Below, piece after piece: positions 24,844 through 33,632 of a DNA stretch of 64,000 nucleotides (its first letter is position 1; each line of letters opens with the position of its first letter). The notes below the pieces were generated by a model. It saw only the letters and a list, made by a program, of their open reading frames with translations. It did not search any database and had not been told where the DNA came from. Made by a program: the position numbers and the translations under genes. Source of the stretch: Enterococcus hulanensis (lineage in GTDB: Bacteria > Bacillota > Bacilli > Lactobacillales > Enterococcaceae). The stretch covers positions 124,001 to 188,000 of the forward strand of contig NZ_BJED01000006.1 in the NCBI RefSeq assembly GCF_005405485.1, given 5' to 3'.

Positions 24844-25848
24844 ATGGATATTTATTTAAAGAAAGCCGCATTGCATATCGTTGATCGTGAATCAGGCGAT
24901 CCGATTTATAGTCAGAGTGAATTGGATTTGACGAAAGAATATATTCGCGAGTATTTAACGAAAAAAATTCAAAAATTATCTTCAGCTCAAACCAAAACGG
25001 GGACGCTGACAGAGGATTCAACCTTTGCATTATTAAGCCAACAGGCAGAGCATGATTTTTTAGCAGCCAGTGAGAAAATCGTAACTCGTTGGTACGAAGC
25101 CTACAAAGAGAGTGAAGAAGCACCTAGCGCGGATGTTTTTGTAGCTTTATATGAAGAGGACACACAGTTGTATGTGGCCTTTTTAAAAGTGAATTATCAC
25201 GAAGGTTATACTCATATCGTTGATTCAGATGAAACCGGTTTGAAAAATGAACTGATCATACATCGGGCCTTACTTTCAAGCAAGTCGCAAAAAGCCGATG
25301 AGGGTATCGTTGTTAATTTAGGGAATTTGAGCTATGAAATGATTGAGAAGAAATATCCGTTTTCTGGCGAGAAACGCTTGTATTTTTCAACGCAGGTGAT
25401 TGAAAGCCGACCAGCACCGTCATTAGAAGAAAATGTTCGTGTCATCAAAAAGGTGGCGGAAAAAATCGGTGCTAAGTTTGAAAATCCCAAACATGATGTG
25501 ATTGCGGATGTGAAGGAAGCTGTTTATGATGTAGTGGAAGAAAGCGGACAGATCGACGCAAAAGTCGTTGCACAAAAAGTCTTCAAAGATAATGTATCGG
25601 CTCAAATGGCGTTTCAAGAAGAAGTCGTCGAAAAAGGTTATGTCGATCAAGCGCCTCTATTAAGAGAAGTCCGCGAGATCACAGAAAAGAAATACGGCAA
25701 ACAAAAATTAAAGCTGTCGAATGGGATTGAGTTGATCGTGCCATTAGATGTTTATCGCAACCCTGAATTAATTGAATTTACCAACAATCCTGATGGAACG
25801 ATTTCTGTAACGATCAAGAATGTCGATGAAGTAATTAATCGTCTTTAG
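24844..25848 (+). CDS. Nucleoid-associated protein (YejK/NdpA-like)
   Basis: Cytosolic protein of 334 residues resembling the 37-kDa nucleoid-associated protein family known from E. coli YejK and related lactic-acid-bacterial proteins. Visible features are the N-terminal LKKAALHIVDRESGDPIYSQSELDL, common to the family, and a C-terminal β-rich tail (GIELIVPLDVYRNPELIEF). There is no enzymatic motif. The start has AGCAGGTAA upstream. Twenty bases separate it from the P1 peptidase gene, so they probably share one transcript. A role in chromosome organisation is inferred from the family only. Confidence 0.78.
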   Translation: MDIYLKKAALHIVDRESGDPIYSQSELDLTKEYIREYLTKKIQKLSSAQTKTGTLTEDSTFALLSQQAEHDFLAASEKIVTRWYEAYKESEEAPSADVFVALYEEDTQLYVAFLKVNYHEGYTHIVDSDETGLKNELIIHRALLSSKSQKADEGIVVNLGNLSYEMIEKKYPFSGEKRLYFSTQVIESRPAPSLEENVRVIKKVAEKIGAKFENPKHDVIADVKEAVYDVVEESGQIDAKVVAQKVFKDNVSAQMAFQEEVVEKGYVDQAPLLREVREITEKKYGKQKLKLSNGIELIVPLDVYRNPELIEFTNNPDGTISVTIKNVDEVINRL

Positions 25849-25868
25849 AAAATGAGCGGAGGGACACG

Positions 25869-26819
25869 ATGGAAGAATATCAAGAATTTTTTCGTATTGG
25901 TCAGTATACTGATGCTGAAGCGATGACCGGCTGTACTGTGATTCTTTGTGAGGACGGTGTAACCGGAGGTGTTTCAGTTCGCGGCGGGTCACCGAATACT
26001 CGAGATACCGACGCATTAAAGTCTGAAAATAATCGCAAGTTTGTTCATGGAGTGACTCTATCTGGCGGCAGCGCCTTTGGCTTAGCTGCAAATGCTGGCG
26101 TCGTAGATTTTTTAGAGGAGAATAAAATTGGCCGCGACATGGGGATCACCTTTGTACCGAATGTGGTAGGGGCAAGTCTTTTTGATTTACGGATCGGCCG
26201 CTCAGATGTCCGGCCGAATTATCAGGCTGGTCGTAAAGCCAGTGAAGCGGCTTTTGATAAACAGCTTTTCCAAGCGGGAAATTACGGTGCTGGAACTGGC
26301 TGCAGTGTCGGGACGATCAATGGTGCTAAAAACGCAATGAAAGGCGGCATTGGCCTTCACACGATGCGCCACGGAAATTTATGGGTAACAGCAGTAATTG
26401 CGGTCAACGCTGTAGGAGACGTCTTCGATGAAGAGCTAGGGAGAATCATCGCTGGTGCTCGTAAAGCAGGTGAGACGAAAATCGGTTTTTCAGAGGAACT
26501 TTTTCTTGAGTATTATCAAAATGAGGAAGCGCTATTTGATGGGAATACAGTGATTGGCTGTGTAATGACGAATGCAACGTTTCCAAAAGCTAAAATGAAC
26601 AAGTTAGCAGATATCAGTCATAATGGGATTGCGCGAGCGATTCGTCCATCTCATACGACTTATGATGGGGATACCTTGTTTGTTTTAGGGTCAAATCAAA
26701 TCGAAGCAAGTTTTGAAGCTGTCTCGATTTTAGCCGTGGAAGCCGTTAGGCAAGCCATTGTAAAAGGAACAAAAGCGGCAGAAACATATCAGGATTATTT
26801 AGGTTATCAAGATATATAG
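25869..26819 (+). CDS. P1 family peptidase (S58, DmpA-like)
   Basis: Ntn-hydrolase-like aminopeptidase of 316 residues related to DmpA and BapA, which mature by self-cleavage before a nucleophilic Ser or Thr. Visible features are GCTVILCEDGVTGGVSVRGGSP, the glycine-rich VTLSGGSAFGLAA, GAGTGCSVG, and the likely processing region GCVMTNATFPK at about residue 235, where a Thr could be the new N-terminus. The ATG has GCGGAGGG upstream. It is second in the operon with the nucleoid-associated protein. Substrate unknown. Confidence 0.83.
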   Translation: MEEYQEFFRIGQYTDAEAMTGCTVILCEDGVTGGVSVRGGSPNTRDTDALKSENNRKFVHGVTLSGGSAFGLAANAGVVDFLEENKIGRDMGITFVPNVVGASLFDLRIGRSDVRPNYQAGRKASEAAFDKQLFQAGNYGAGTGCSVGTINGAKNAMKGGIGLHTMRHGNLWVTAVIAVNAVGDVFDEELGRIIAGARKAGETKIGFSEELFLEYYQNEEALFDGNTVIGCVMTNATFPKAKMNKLADISHNGIARAIRPSHTTYDGDTLFVLGSNQIEASFEAVSILAVEAVRQAIVKGTKAAETYQDYLGYQDI

Positions 26820-26821
26820 CA

Positions 26822-26856
26822 AAAAACAGCCAAGACGAGAGTGTCTTGGCTGTTTA
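26822..26856 (+). terminator. Terminator of the P1 peptidase operon
   Basis: A 12-bp perfect stem AACAGCCAAGAC/GTCTTGGCTGTT with a GAGAGT loop; the T-tract is short. Confidence 0.8.
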
Positions 26857-26912
26857 CTTAACTATACAGAAAGTATAAAATTTTCACATGAATAAATCGT
26901 TTTTTTGCGGGT

Positions 26913-27041
26913 ATATCCATGTCTGGCTTCACGAACTAGCTTTATCGGCAATAAGCAAAAATATTTCGAAATTTGAGAAGCAATTTAGAAATATTTTGGT
27001 CTTATTGCTCAAAAGCTGAGCGAGCTCGCGAAGCCTTTCTT
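26913..27041. repeat. Long palindromic intergenic repeat, copy A
   Basis: An imperfect palindrome of about 120 bases. GGCTTCACGAACTAGCTTT on the left pairs with AAAGCTGAGCG...GCGAAGCC on the right, and inside these GCAATAAG and AAATATTTC pair with GAAATATTT and CTTATTGC. A shorter copy with the same ends lies at 49,427–49,500. It is non-coding and sits between the P1 peptidase terminator and the gls24 3' end. It resembles the small mobile palindromic repeats found in many Firmicutes; no transposase is nearby. Confidence 0.8.
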
Positions 27042-27042
27042 A

Positions 27043-27071
27043 TGAAAAGACTAGTCAAAGTTCGGCTAGTC
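27043..27071 (-). terminator. Terminator of the gls24 operon
   Basis: On the minus strand GACTAG...CTAGTC (6 bp) is followed by TTTTC. It is weaker than the others here. Confidence 0.5.
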
Positions 27072-27087
27072 AATGGGGAAGATTGGT

Positions 27088-27624
27088 TTATTGAACACGT
27101 GGTTCAGATTCTAAGTTATCACCGATTTTGTCAGCTTGATTGCTCATAGCGCTTTTCGCACGGTTTGTTTGCTTAGAAGCGAATTTTCCAGTAGTTTGAG
27201 CTGCACTGGTTACTTTGTCTTGAACTGTTTCGCTGTCTTCTTCGTATTCTTCACGTGTTTTAATGTCAACTACATTCACGTTCACTTCAATGACATCTAA
27301 ATGAGTCATTTTATCAACTTGTTCAGAGATCAAATTTTTCATTTGATCATAAATATCATCAATGTCTTTGCCGTATTCAACGACTACATCCATATCAACA
27401 GCTACTTGTTTTTTACCAACTTCTGTGCTGATTCCTGAAGTGACATCGTCGCTGTTCACTAATTTTTCTTTGATGTTAGAGAAGAAACCGCCATCTACTG
27501 TTAGTAATCCATCGACGTTTTCTAAAGCAATCCCGATGATTTTTTGAATGACTTTGTCTTCATACGTTAATTCGCCTTTAACATCTTTTTTTGGTTCTGT
27601 TGGTTTGATTGTTGTGTTTTCCAT
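27088..27624 (-). CDS. gls24: Gls24/Asp23 family general stress protein
   Basis: Asp23/Gls24 family envelope-associated stress protein of 178 residues. The Asp23 domain spans about residues 18–125 (GELTYEDKVIQKIIGIALENVDGL, then VAVDMDVVVEYGKDI). A Lys/Gln/Ala-rich C-terminal tail follows. In Enterococcus faecalis Gls24 is linked to bile-salt and glucose-starvation resistance; in staphylococci Asp23 is bound to the membrane through AmaP. Here it is the last gene of amaP–DUF2273–gls24. AGGAGG precedes the ATG at 27624. Confidence 0.9.
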   Translation of the reverse strand: MENTTIKPTEPKKDVKGELTYEDKVIQKIIGIALENVDGLLTVDGGFFSNIKEKLVNSDDVTSGISTEVGKKQVAVDMDVVVEYGKDIDDIYDQMKNLISEQVDKMTHLDVIEVNVNVVDIKTREEYEEDSETVQDKVTSAAQTTGKFASKQTNRAKSAMSNQADKIGDNLESEPRVQ

Positions 27625-27700
27625 GATTATTTTCCTCCTGAGTGTATTAATGTATTAACTGTTCCATAAAGGAAAAGTTATTTCAAAGCTAATTGAGTGA

Positions 27701-27889
27701 CTATTTCTTTAAATAGTCGTCTAAAATATGATTGTTTTTTAGATAGATACCGAGAACTACTCCGATAACTGTAATCAAGATCAGTAAGATCGTTTTAAAA
27801 AAGCCGATGGTAAAGAATAGCACAGCTAGGATAAAACCGAGGATACCGAAGATTACAGGCAGCTTGTCTCGTGTTAAAAATTCTTGCAT
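27701..27889 (-). CDS. DUF2273 small membrane protein
   Basis: A 62-residue protein with two hydrophobic segments (about 11–28 and 32–49) and a charged end. It belongs to the small DUF2273 family that regularly lies between amaP and asp23/gls24. It probably sits in the membrane with AmaP and Gls24. AGGAGG precedes the ATG. The function is unknown. Confidence 0.85.
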   Translation of the reverse strand: MQEFLTRDKLPVIFGILGFILAVLFFTIGFFKTILLILITVIGVVLGIYLKNNHILDDYLKK

Positions 27890-27900
27890 CGCTGTTCCTC

Positions 27901-28476
27901 CTATTCTACTCGCGGCCGTGTACGTGTGACTGTTGTTTCTGTTGGTGCTGGTTCAAGTGCTTGAAGTTTTACTTTAATAGAAACTTTTTCTTCTGGACCT
28001 AATAATTCCCGAATTTTTGTTTCTACATTTTTAGCCCAGCGATCAGTTTGACCGACTAAACCAGATGTTTTCTTTAATTGTCCTCGAACATTTACTTTAA
28101 TTTTGTTTTTTGTCGCCGCTACATTAACTTTAGGGTCATTCATAAAGTCTTCCTGTTTGATACTTGTCCGAACATACCCTTCAATCGCTCGCTTGTCCAA
28201 AGCTAATTTGCCGCGTTCTTCGTGTAAGACGAACTTGGTCACTCTCTTTGGATAAAATAGGATTACGAAGATCCCGATTACCGTTATGATCGCTAAAGCT
28301 ACTGCTACCCAGAATAAATATATCTGAGCATAATTATTCGTTAGAACGAATTGCTGCAATGAGCTTAAGTCCAACGGATTTGAAGCGATAAAGTAATAGA
28401 TTGCTGCGACGGATAGAAAAATTGAAAGTAAAACCAAGGAAAGAATAATTAAGATGGTTTTAAGAAACTTGTTCAT
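27901..28476 (-). CDS. amaP: Alkaline-shock membrane anchor protein AmaP
   Basis: Membrane protein of 191 residues with two N-terminal transmembrane segments (about 6–28 and 47–70) and a cytosolic Asp23-like domain (about 75–180), followed by a basic TRTRPRVE tail. In Staphylococcus aureus AmaP anchors Asp23 at the membrane. The ATG at 28476 (MNKFLK) follows GAGGAGGTG at ideal spacing; the frame extends to 28491 without a better start. It is the first gene of the stress operon, with its own promoter at 28,521–28,549. Confidence 0.88.
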   Translation of the reverse strand: MNKFLKTILIILSLVLLSIFLSVAAIYYFIASNPLDLSSLQQFVLTNNYAQIYLFWVAVALAIITVIGIFVILFYPKRVTKFVLHEERGKLALDKRAIEGYVRTSIKQEDFMNDPKVNVAATKNKIKVNVRGQLKKTSGLVGQTDRWAKNVETKIRELLGPEEKVSIKVKLQALEPAPTETTVTRTRPRVE

Positions 28477-28520
28477 ATCGCACCTCCTCACTTCAATATT
28501 TTTAACTTGTTTACAGTAAA

Positions 28521-28549
28521 ATAATAAAATGTTATCCCTTTAATGTAAA
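28521..28549 (-). promoter_or_regulatory. Candidate promoter of the amaP–gls24 operon
   Basis: On the minus strand TTTACA and TATTAT are separated by 17 bases, about 45 bases before the amaP start. Confidence 0.55.
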
Positions 28550-28687
28550 AAATCCTGCTTGTTATTTAGGTAAAAAAACTTTTTTTATATAGCTTAATGC
28601 AGAAGGAACCAATGAATAATAATATTTTCAGCGATTTTTCGTTTTTTTTACTATTGAAGAAAAAAAAGAGCGAGCAAGATTTTTGTA

Positions 28688-28724
28688 TAAAAAAAAGAAG
28701 TGTGCTATTTAATATGCACACTTC
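28688..28724 (-). terminator. Terminator of the ABC1 kinase gene
   Basis: A 9-bp perfect stem GAAGTGTGC/GCACACTTC with a U-run on the minus strand, just after the stop codon at 28,743. Confidence 0.85.
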
Positions 28725-28742
28725 CTGCTATGATTAGAGCGT

Positions 28743-30485
28743 TTAACGATTTTTCCATTTGTGATAACGGCGATAGAGACTTTCAACGACTAAAAAGAGG
28801 ATTGAAAGGGCAGCAACGGAGTAACCAAAGATTCCCAAATTAGAAATAAAGGTGTCGCCTCCGGATGAGGTTTGAACCAATATCGACGAGCCGATGACTA
28901 AAGCGGAAAGAATCAGACCGATCACTAGACGGTTCACCATTGCTTCTGCTCGTTCTAATAAGTTTCGCTGGTTCTTCAATTCTAGATTCAACTTGCCTTT
29001 GCCTTTTCCGAAGGTGTCTAAAGCGTTCAAGGCATGGCTGGGAATTTTGGGCAGTGCTTTTAATGTAGACAAGTAGTCCAAACCGGTTTCTTGCAGCTCA
29101 TCTTTCAGATTTAATTGTTGAAGAAAATATTTTTGTGCAAATGGGGCAACCACTTCGAATAAGGATAGATCAGGATTAAGATCCTCGATCACACCTTCCA
29201 ACGTACCAAAGGCTTTGATCAGCATGGTGACAGAATCATCAATCTGCAAATTATTTTCATGACAGATCACCACGACCTGTGAAAATACTTTTTGCAGGTC
29301 GATTTCCTTAACCGGCAAATTCAAATAACGATTCAAAAAATCATCCAGTTCATAGGTGAATTTCTCCTCATCAAAGCTGCCGACCTGCTTACAAATCGCA
29401 TGAACAGCATTGGTGATCCGCTGATTGTCTTTACTATAAATGGCGATGATTGTATTGCTCATCTTCACCTGCATTTCGCGGGTGATCGTACCCATCATTC
29501 CAAAATCAATAAAGTTTAAGCGGAAAGGTCGAAGCTCCTCATTTCTAGAAAAAGTAAATTCGTAAGGCAAACCGCCGATTTTTCCTTTATGATCCTTGGT
29601 TTTAAATTGGCGATCCTTTAGATTTTCTGCTTCACTCATCAGCTGCAATAAAATATTGCCAGGGTGTGGGTCCGCATGAAAGAAGCCGTCTTCAAAGACT
29701 TCCTTCATGAAATGCTCGATCAATAATTCGCTGATCGTTTTTTTCAGTTCTTTATAAGTCGTTTCGCCTTGAACGACCTTATCATCGTCTGCGTTGATCA
29801 ATTCTTTTAAGTTGGTTCCAGGCATTAATTCCATCACAATAACTTTTTTTGTGGAGTAGGCCGGCTCCATTCGAGGAGAACGAATTTCTTTCCAACCGTT
29901 ATTCAAGCGGTAAAATTCCTCAGCCAAAACTAATTCTTTTTGAAAATCCAATTCATTTTTCAGGGATTCCCGAATTTCTTTTAAGATACTTTTGAGATCG
30001 ATCACTTTGCTTTCTGGAACCCAGTTGGCAATCGGGATCGCTTTTTCAAACAACGATAGATCTAACTCAATTTCAGCAGCGATTCCTGGATGCTGGACTT
30101 TAACGACGACCTGCTGCTCATTTTTTAGGCGAGCGTGATGTGCTTGTGCAATTGAGGCTGAAGCGAAAGGCTGTTCATCAAAGCTCTCAAAGATTTCCGT
30201 TAAAGGAAGCTCCAATTCTTTTTCAACGAGAGTCTTAACAGATTCAAAGGAATCAGTTTTAACATCGTCTTGCAGCTTGCGTAATTCCTTCGTGAAGGCC
30301 AGTGTGAAAATATCGGTTCGAACCGACATCATTTGTCCGACTTTAATAAAGGTCGGACCTAATTCTTCAAAAGCCTTGCGGACATCTTCAGGATTTTTTT
30401 GCTGCGTAATATTTTTAACAACATTATAGTGGTTGACGATTTTGACGATTTGACGCAAGCGCGTGGTCTTGGATTGTTTGGCCAT
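28743..30485 (-). CDS. AarF/UbiB family ABC1 kinase-like membrane protein
   Basis: Atypical protein-kinase-like protein of 580 residues. ABC1 hallmarks are present: GPTFIKVGQMMSVRTD (KxGQ motif), an alanine-rich ASIAQAHHA loop, VVVKVQHPG with the catalytic lysine, NELDFQKEL, FFHADPHPGN and NFIDFGMMG. Two C-terminal transmembrane segments lie at about residues 515–570. In ubiquinone makers UbiB supports quinone biosynthesis; lactic-acid bacteria do not make ubiquinone, so its role here is open (perhaps menaquinone or membrane lipid handling). AAGGAGGTG precedes the ATG. Monocistronic. Confidence 0.87.
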   Translation of the reverse strand: MAKQSKTTRLRQIVKIVNHYNVVKNITQQKNPEDVRKAFEELGPTFIKVGQMMSVRTDIFTLAFTKELRKLQDDVKTDSFESVKTLVEKELELPLTEIFESFDEQPFASASIAQAHHARLKNEQQVVVKVQHPGIAAEIELDLSLFEKAIPIANWVPESKVIDLKSILKEIRESLKNELDFQKELVLAEEFYRLNNGWKEIRSPRMEPAYSTKKVIVMELMPGTNLKELINADDDKVVQGETTYKELKKTISELLIEHFMKEVFEDGFFHADPHPGNILLQLMSEAENLKDRQFKTKDHKGKIGGLPYEFTFSRNEELRPFRLNFIDFGMMGTITREMQVKMSNTIIAIYSKDNQRITNAVHAICKQVGSFDEEKFTYELDDFLNRYLNLPVKEIDLQKVFSQVVVICHENNLQIDDSVTMLIKAFGTLEGVIEDLNPDLSLFEVVAPFAQKYFLQQLNLKDELQETGLDYLSTLKALPKIPSHALNALDTFGKGKGKLNLELKNQRNLLERAEAMVNRLVIGLILSALVIGSSILVQTSSGGDTFISNLGIFGYSVAALSILFLVVESLYRRYHKWKNR

Positions 30486-30546
30486 TCGGTGGCACCTCCT
30501 TATTTGGCGATCTTCTTATTTCTATCTTACAAGAGAATTTTACATG

Positions 30547-30592
30547 ATACAAACAAACCCCAATTATTCTCAATAGAAAATAATTGGGGTTT
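30547..30592 (-). terminator. Hairpin terminator after UPF0756 gene
   Basis: A 14-bp stem (30555–30568 with 30579–30592), followed on the minus strand by TTTGTTTGT. Confidence 0.7.
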
Positions 30593-30598
30593 ATGCGT

Positions 30599-31060
30599 TT
30601 AATGATTCGTCACAACTTGAATGACCTGCATGATGCAGTAGGTAATACCAGCGGCGATAACCGGTCCTGCGGCAACACCTTTCAAAAAAACAACACCCAT
30701 AATCGTACCAAAAACTAAAGCCACGGTAACTTCGGGTGATTGATTAATCAGGCCGACACCTTTTGAAGATAAGACGGCAACGAGCACACCGCAGATCGTC
30801 GCTACCCAACCTAGGGGAGATTTCAAGGTGTTCAATAAATCTTTCAAGACGATATCGCCGGTAGCGATCGGGACTAAGATTGTTGCTGAGATCAAGGTTA
30901 CCCCCCAATTGATTCCTTGCTTATTTAATAGAGCTAAAAATTTATCTGAATGGGGAATTAATTTTAAAACCAAAACTGCGATCGTTGCGATCAGTAAGCT
31001 TTGATTTTTCGCGATAAATGCAATCAATAAAATGACCCCTAGAAAAAGCCAGCTTTCCAT
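30599..31060 (-). CDS. UPF0756 membrane protein (DUF441)
   Basis: Polytopic membrane protein of 153 residues with about four hydrophobic segments; function unknown. The family start MESWLFLGVILLIAFIAKNQ lies at the ATG 31060, with AAGGAGTG upstream. The longer frame beginning at 31117 adds a polar 19-residue head that is not family-like. It is divergent from the aromatic-acid-exporter-like gene. Confidence 0.85.
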   Translation of the reverse strand: MESWLFLGVILLIAFIAKNQSLLIATIAVLVLKLIPHSDKFLALLNKQGINWGVTLISATILVPIATGDIVLKDLLNTLKSPLGWVATICGVLVAVLSSKGVGLINQSPEVTVALVFGTIMGVVFLKGVAAGPVIAAGITYCIMQVIQVVTNH

Positions 31061-31187
31061 AATTCCACTCCTTGTGTTTATTAATGTTCTTATTTTCGCA
31101 TCGTACTTACTATACAAGATAATTCGTTAAGTTGCGACTTTTTTCCCGCGCGACTTTAGTGTAAGCTTTTAATGAAGGGAGACACAA

Positions 31188-32138
31188 ATGAAAATAGGAT
31201 TACGTACTATAAAGACCGCGGCGGCAGCACCGATTGCATTACTATTAGCCAGCGGCTTGAATCTTGAGTCAGCAGCATCAGCAGCCATCATAACGATCTT
31301 GACTGTAACAAACACCAAGCGTTCGACCGCAAAGACCGCTTTGAATCGGCTTTTTTCTTTGACACTTGCGACAGTCATAGCAGCGATTTGTTTTTTACTC
31401 TTGGGATTTCATCCATTGGTTTTTGGTTTGTATCTATTATTATTCATTCCATTATCGATTCGCTTTGACTTGGCGGAAGGGATCGCGGTTAGTTCAGTTT
31501 TGATCACGCATTATTTAGTAGCAGGGGAAATGCCGCTAAGCTTGATTATCAACGAATATTTACTGATGTTCATTGGAGTGGGCTGCGCGTTAGCGGCTAA
31601 TCTTTACATGCCGAATACCGAAAAAAAGATACAAGAAGATCAGGCTGTCGTCGAAGTCTCTATGAAAAAGATGCTGGGGCAGATGTCTGCTTATTTGAAC
31701 CAGCCTGACAAAGAAGAACAATTGCGTCAAGAATGCTTTTCGTTGCGAGACTTTGTGCGGGAGGCGCAAGTTCGTGCGCGAGAATTTGAGGAGAATCGTT
31801 TCTTTTCCGGCAACAGTTATTACTTTGAATATTTTGCGATGCGTCGTCTACAATTGAAGGTTCTGTCTGACATGCTGCAAATATTGAACCGGCTGGATGC
31901 AGAACCTGAGGATGTTCAGGAATTACGAGAGCTGTTTGACTTTACTGCGCAAACTCTGACTGAAGAAAATGACGGAGCAGCAATTTTAACTAAGATTGAT
32001 GAGACGGATCAGCGCTATCAGCAAAAGAAATTACCAGAAAGTCGACAAGCTTTCGAAGAACGAGCGATGCTTTTCCAGCTTTTTCAACTATTTCAGGATT
32101 TTATTGAGATCAAGGCTGGATTTAATCGGAATAAATGA
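31188..32138 (+). CDS. Aromatic acid exporter family (FUSC-like) membrane protein
   Basis: Protein of 316 residues. The N-terminal half (about 1–145) has five or six hydrophobic segments (TAAAAPIALLLASGLNLES, FGLYLLLFIPLSIRF). The C-terminal half is a charged, mostly helical cytosolic domain. The layout fits the FUSC/aromatic-acid-exporter superfamily of small proteins common in Firmicutes. Substrate is unknown. AAGGGAG precedes the ATG. Confidence 0.8.
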   Translation: MKIGLRTIKTAAAAPIALLLASGLNLESAASAAIITILTVTNTKRSTAKTALNRLFSLTLATVIAAICFLLLGFHPLVFGLYLLLFIPLSIRFDLAEGIAVSSVLITHYLVAGEMPLSLIINEYLLMFIGVGCALAANLYMPNTEKKIQEDQAVVEVSMKKMLGQMSAYLNQPDKEEQLRQECFSLRDFVREAQVRAREFEENRFFSGNSYYFEYFAMRRLQLKVLSDMLQILNRLDAEPEDVQELRELFDFTAQTLTEENDGAAILTKIDETDQRYQQKKLPESRQAFEERAMLFQLFQLFQDFIEIKAGFNRNK

Positions 32139-32224
32139 TGAGAAAGAATCAGCCTTTTGTCCCATGTAAACGGTTGAAAATTTCTTTATGATAAAGATAA
32201 GAAAAGTAGATAAGGGGTATAAAA

Positions 32225-33040
32225 ATGAAAAAAATAATTATTGGGTTGATTTTAGTTGGGGCGGCATTAGTAAGTATGAGCAGTATGATCTTTCATAACC
32301 GCATGAGTAATGAGACATTTACTACGTCAAAGACAGTCAAAGAACTGATCGTGGATGATCGCAATATGCCGATCGATATCGTAGGTGTTTCTGGAAATAA
32401 GACACGAATCAATTACAAGAAAAGCCGAGACATCAAATACAATATTAAACAAACTAGCAATACGCTGAGCCTTGAGCGCAAAAGAAGTATCGGGTTTAAT
32501 TTCAACTTCTTCAATTTTGGTAAGCGTGATCCCAAAGTAACCATTGAGATTCCCAAGTCTAAATTAAAGGACTTGCAGGTTGAAACCTCTAACGGCAAGC
32601 TCTCCACAGAGAATCTGACATTGGATAATCTTGATTTGGAAACAACCAACAGCAAGATGATCATTAATAATGTAGATGCACATTCAATCGATGCGGAAAC
32701 CAGCAATGGAAAAGTTGAATTATCGAAAATGACCTTTGACGATGGTTCTTTTGAAACAAGCAATAGTAAAATGGACTTGCAGAATCTGGAATTTTCAGAA
32801 GGAGAATTCCATACTTCAAATGGCAAGATCAACTTAATGAATTTGAAGCCAGCTAAATCTCTTTCGCTTGAAACCAGCAACTCGGAAGTACATGGCACGA
32901 TCAAAGGCAAGGAAGAAGATTTTTCAACGGTGTCTAAAACGAGCAATGCTACAAGTAACTTGACCAATCATGAGGACGGCTCAAAAGAACTAGAAGTTAT
33001 AACTAGTAATGGAGATATCGAGATTGCCTTTGTTCGTTAG
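32225..33040 (+). CDS. DUF4097 family β-solenoid protein with repeated T-(S/T)-N-(G/S)-K motif
   Basis: Protein of 271 residues with one N-terminal hydrophobic segment (about 4–23) that acts as signal or anchor. The rest is an extracytoplasmic β-rich domain with at least six short repeats of about 20 residues between about 118 and 225, each carrying ETSNGK, ETTNSK or HTSNGK. This is the pattern of DUF4097 proteins, related to LiaG-type stress proteins. The ATG is weakly served by AGGGGT. Twenty-eight bases separate it from the VanZ gene, and the two probably form one unit. Confidence 0.8.
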   Translation: MKKIIIGLILVGAALVSMSSMIFHNRMSNETFTTSKTVKELIVDDRNMPIDIVGVSGNKTRINYKKSRDIKYNIKQTSNTLSLERKRSIGFNFNFFNFGKRDPKVTIEIPKSKLKDLQVETSNGKLSTENLTLDNLDLETTNSKMIINNVDAHSIDAETSNGKVELSKMTFDDGSFETSNSKMDLQNLEFSEGEFHTSNGKINLMNLKPAKSLSLETSNSEVHGTIKGKEEDFSTVSKTSNATSNLTNHEDGSKELEVITSNGDIEIAFVR

Positions 33041-33068
33041 CCAATAAACCTATAGAGGAGGAAGCAGA

Positions 33069-33584
33069 ATGGTTAGTAAACAACTTAGTAAAATACTACT
33101 TGTCATTTATTCTCTGCTGTTGATTTGGATTTTACTATTTAAGTTTCCGCTGTCTGTTTCTGACATAACTGCAAGTTTGAGTCATCCCATGAGATCCATC
33201 AATCTTGTACCATTTCAGGGTTCAATGATTGTGAATGGCAAGATCGCTTTGAATGAAATTTTATTAAACGCAGTTGTTTTTGTTCCAATGGGTGTTCTTT
33301 TGGGAATTTCAGCTAAAAGATTGTCATTCTTGAATAAATTGATGATTATCTTTTTATTCTCGCTCTTCATTGAAGTCATGCAGTTCATCTTAGGTATTGG
33401 TGCGACCGATGTGACTGATTTGTTAATGAACTTTTTCGGTGGCTTCTTAGGGCTTGTACTTTATCAAGGCCTGAAGCAGATTGTTCCAGAAGCCAAATTG
33501 GATAAACGGCTTATTGTGATTGGTACTGTAATGGGATTCCTATGTTTAGGAATGGTACTGTTCATACTGCTTATAAATCGGTAA
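33069..33584 (+). CDS. VanZ family membrane protein
   Basis: Membrane protein of 171 residues with four to five hydrophobic segments. The VanZ pattern is visible: SINLVPFQGS, NEILLNAVVFVPMGVLLG, EVMQFILGIGATDVTDLLMNFFGG. VanZ itself gives low-level teicoplanin resistance in some enterococci, but most family members are chromosomal with no known resistance role, and no van gene cluster is present here. GAGGAGG precedes the ATG. It is probably in one transcript with the DUF4097 gene. Confidence 0.85.
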   Translation: MVSKQLSKILLVIYSLLLIWILLFKFPLSVSDITASLSHPMRSINLVPFQGSMIVNGKIALNEILLNAVVFVPMGVLLGISAKRLSFLNKLMIIFLFSLFIEVMQFILGIGATDVTDLLMNFFGGFLGLVLYQGLKQIVPEAKLDKRLIVIGTVMGFLCLGMVLFILLINR

Positions 33585-33594
33585 AAGTATATTA

Positions 33595-33632
33595 AAAACT
33601 CTTCAGCAAAAAAGCTGAAGAGTTATTTTTTT
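33595..33632. terminator. Bidirectional terminator between VanZ and DUF1275 genes
   Basis: An 11-bp stem AACTCTTCAGC/GCTGAAGAGTT with a six-A loop and a T-run. Confidence 0.9.

Noticed and set aside
33069-33584. VanZ gene as sign of a glycopeptide-resistance cluster
   Set aside because: No vanA/B-type ligase, vanH, vanX or vanRS gene is near; most VanZ-family proteins are ordinary chromosomal proteins.
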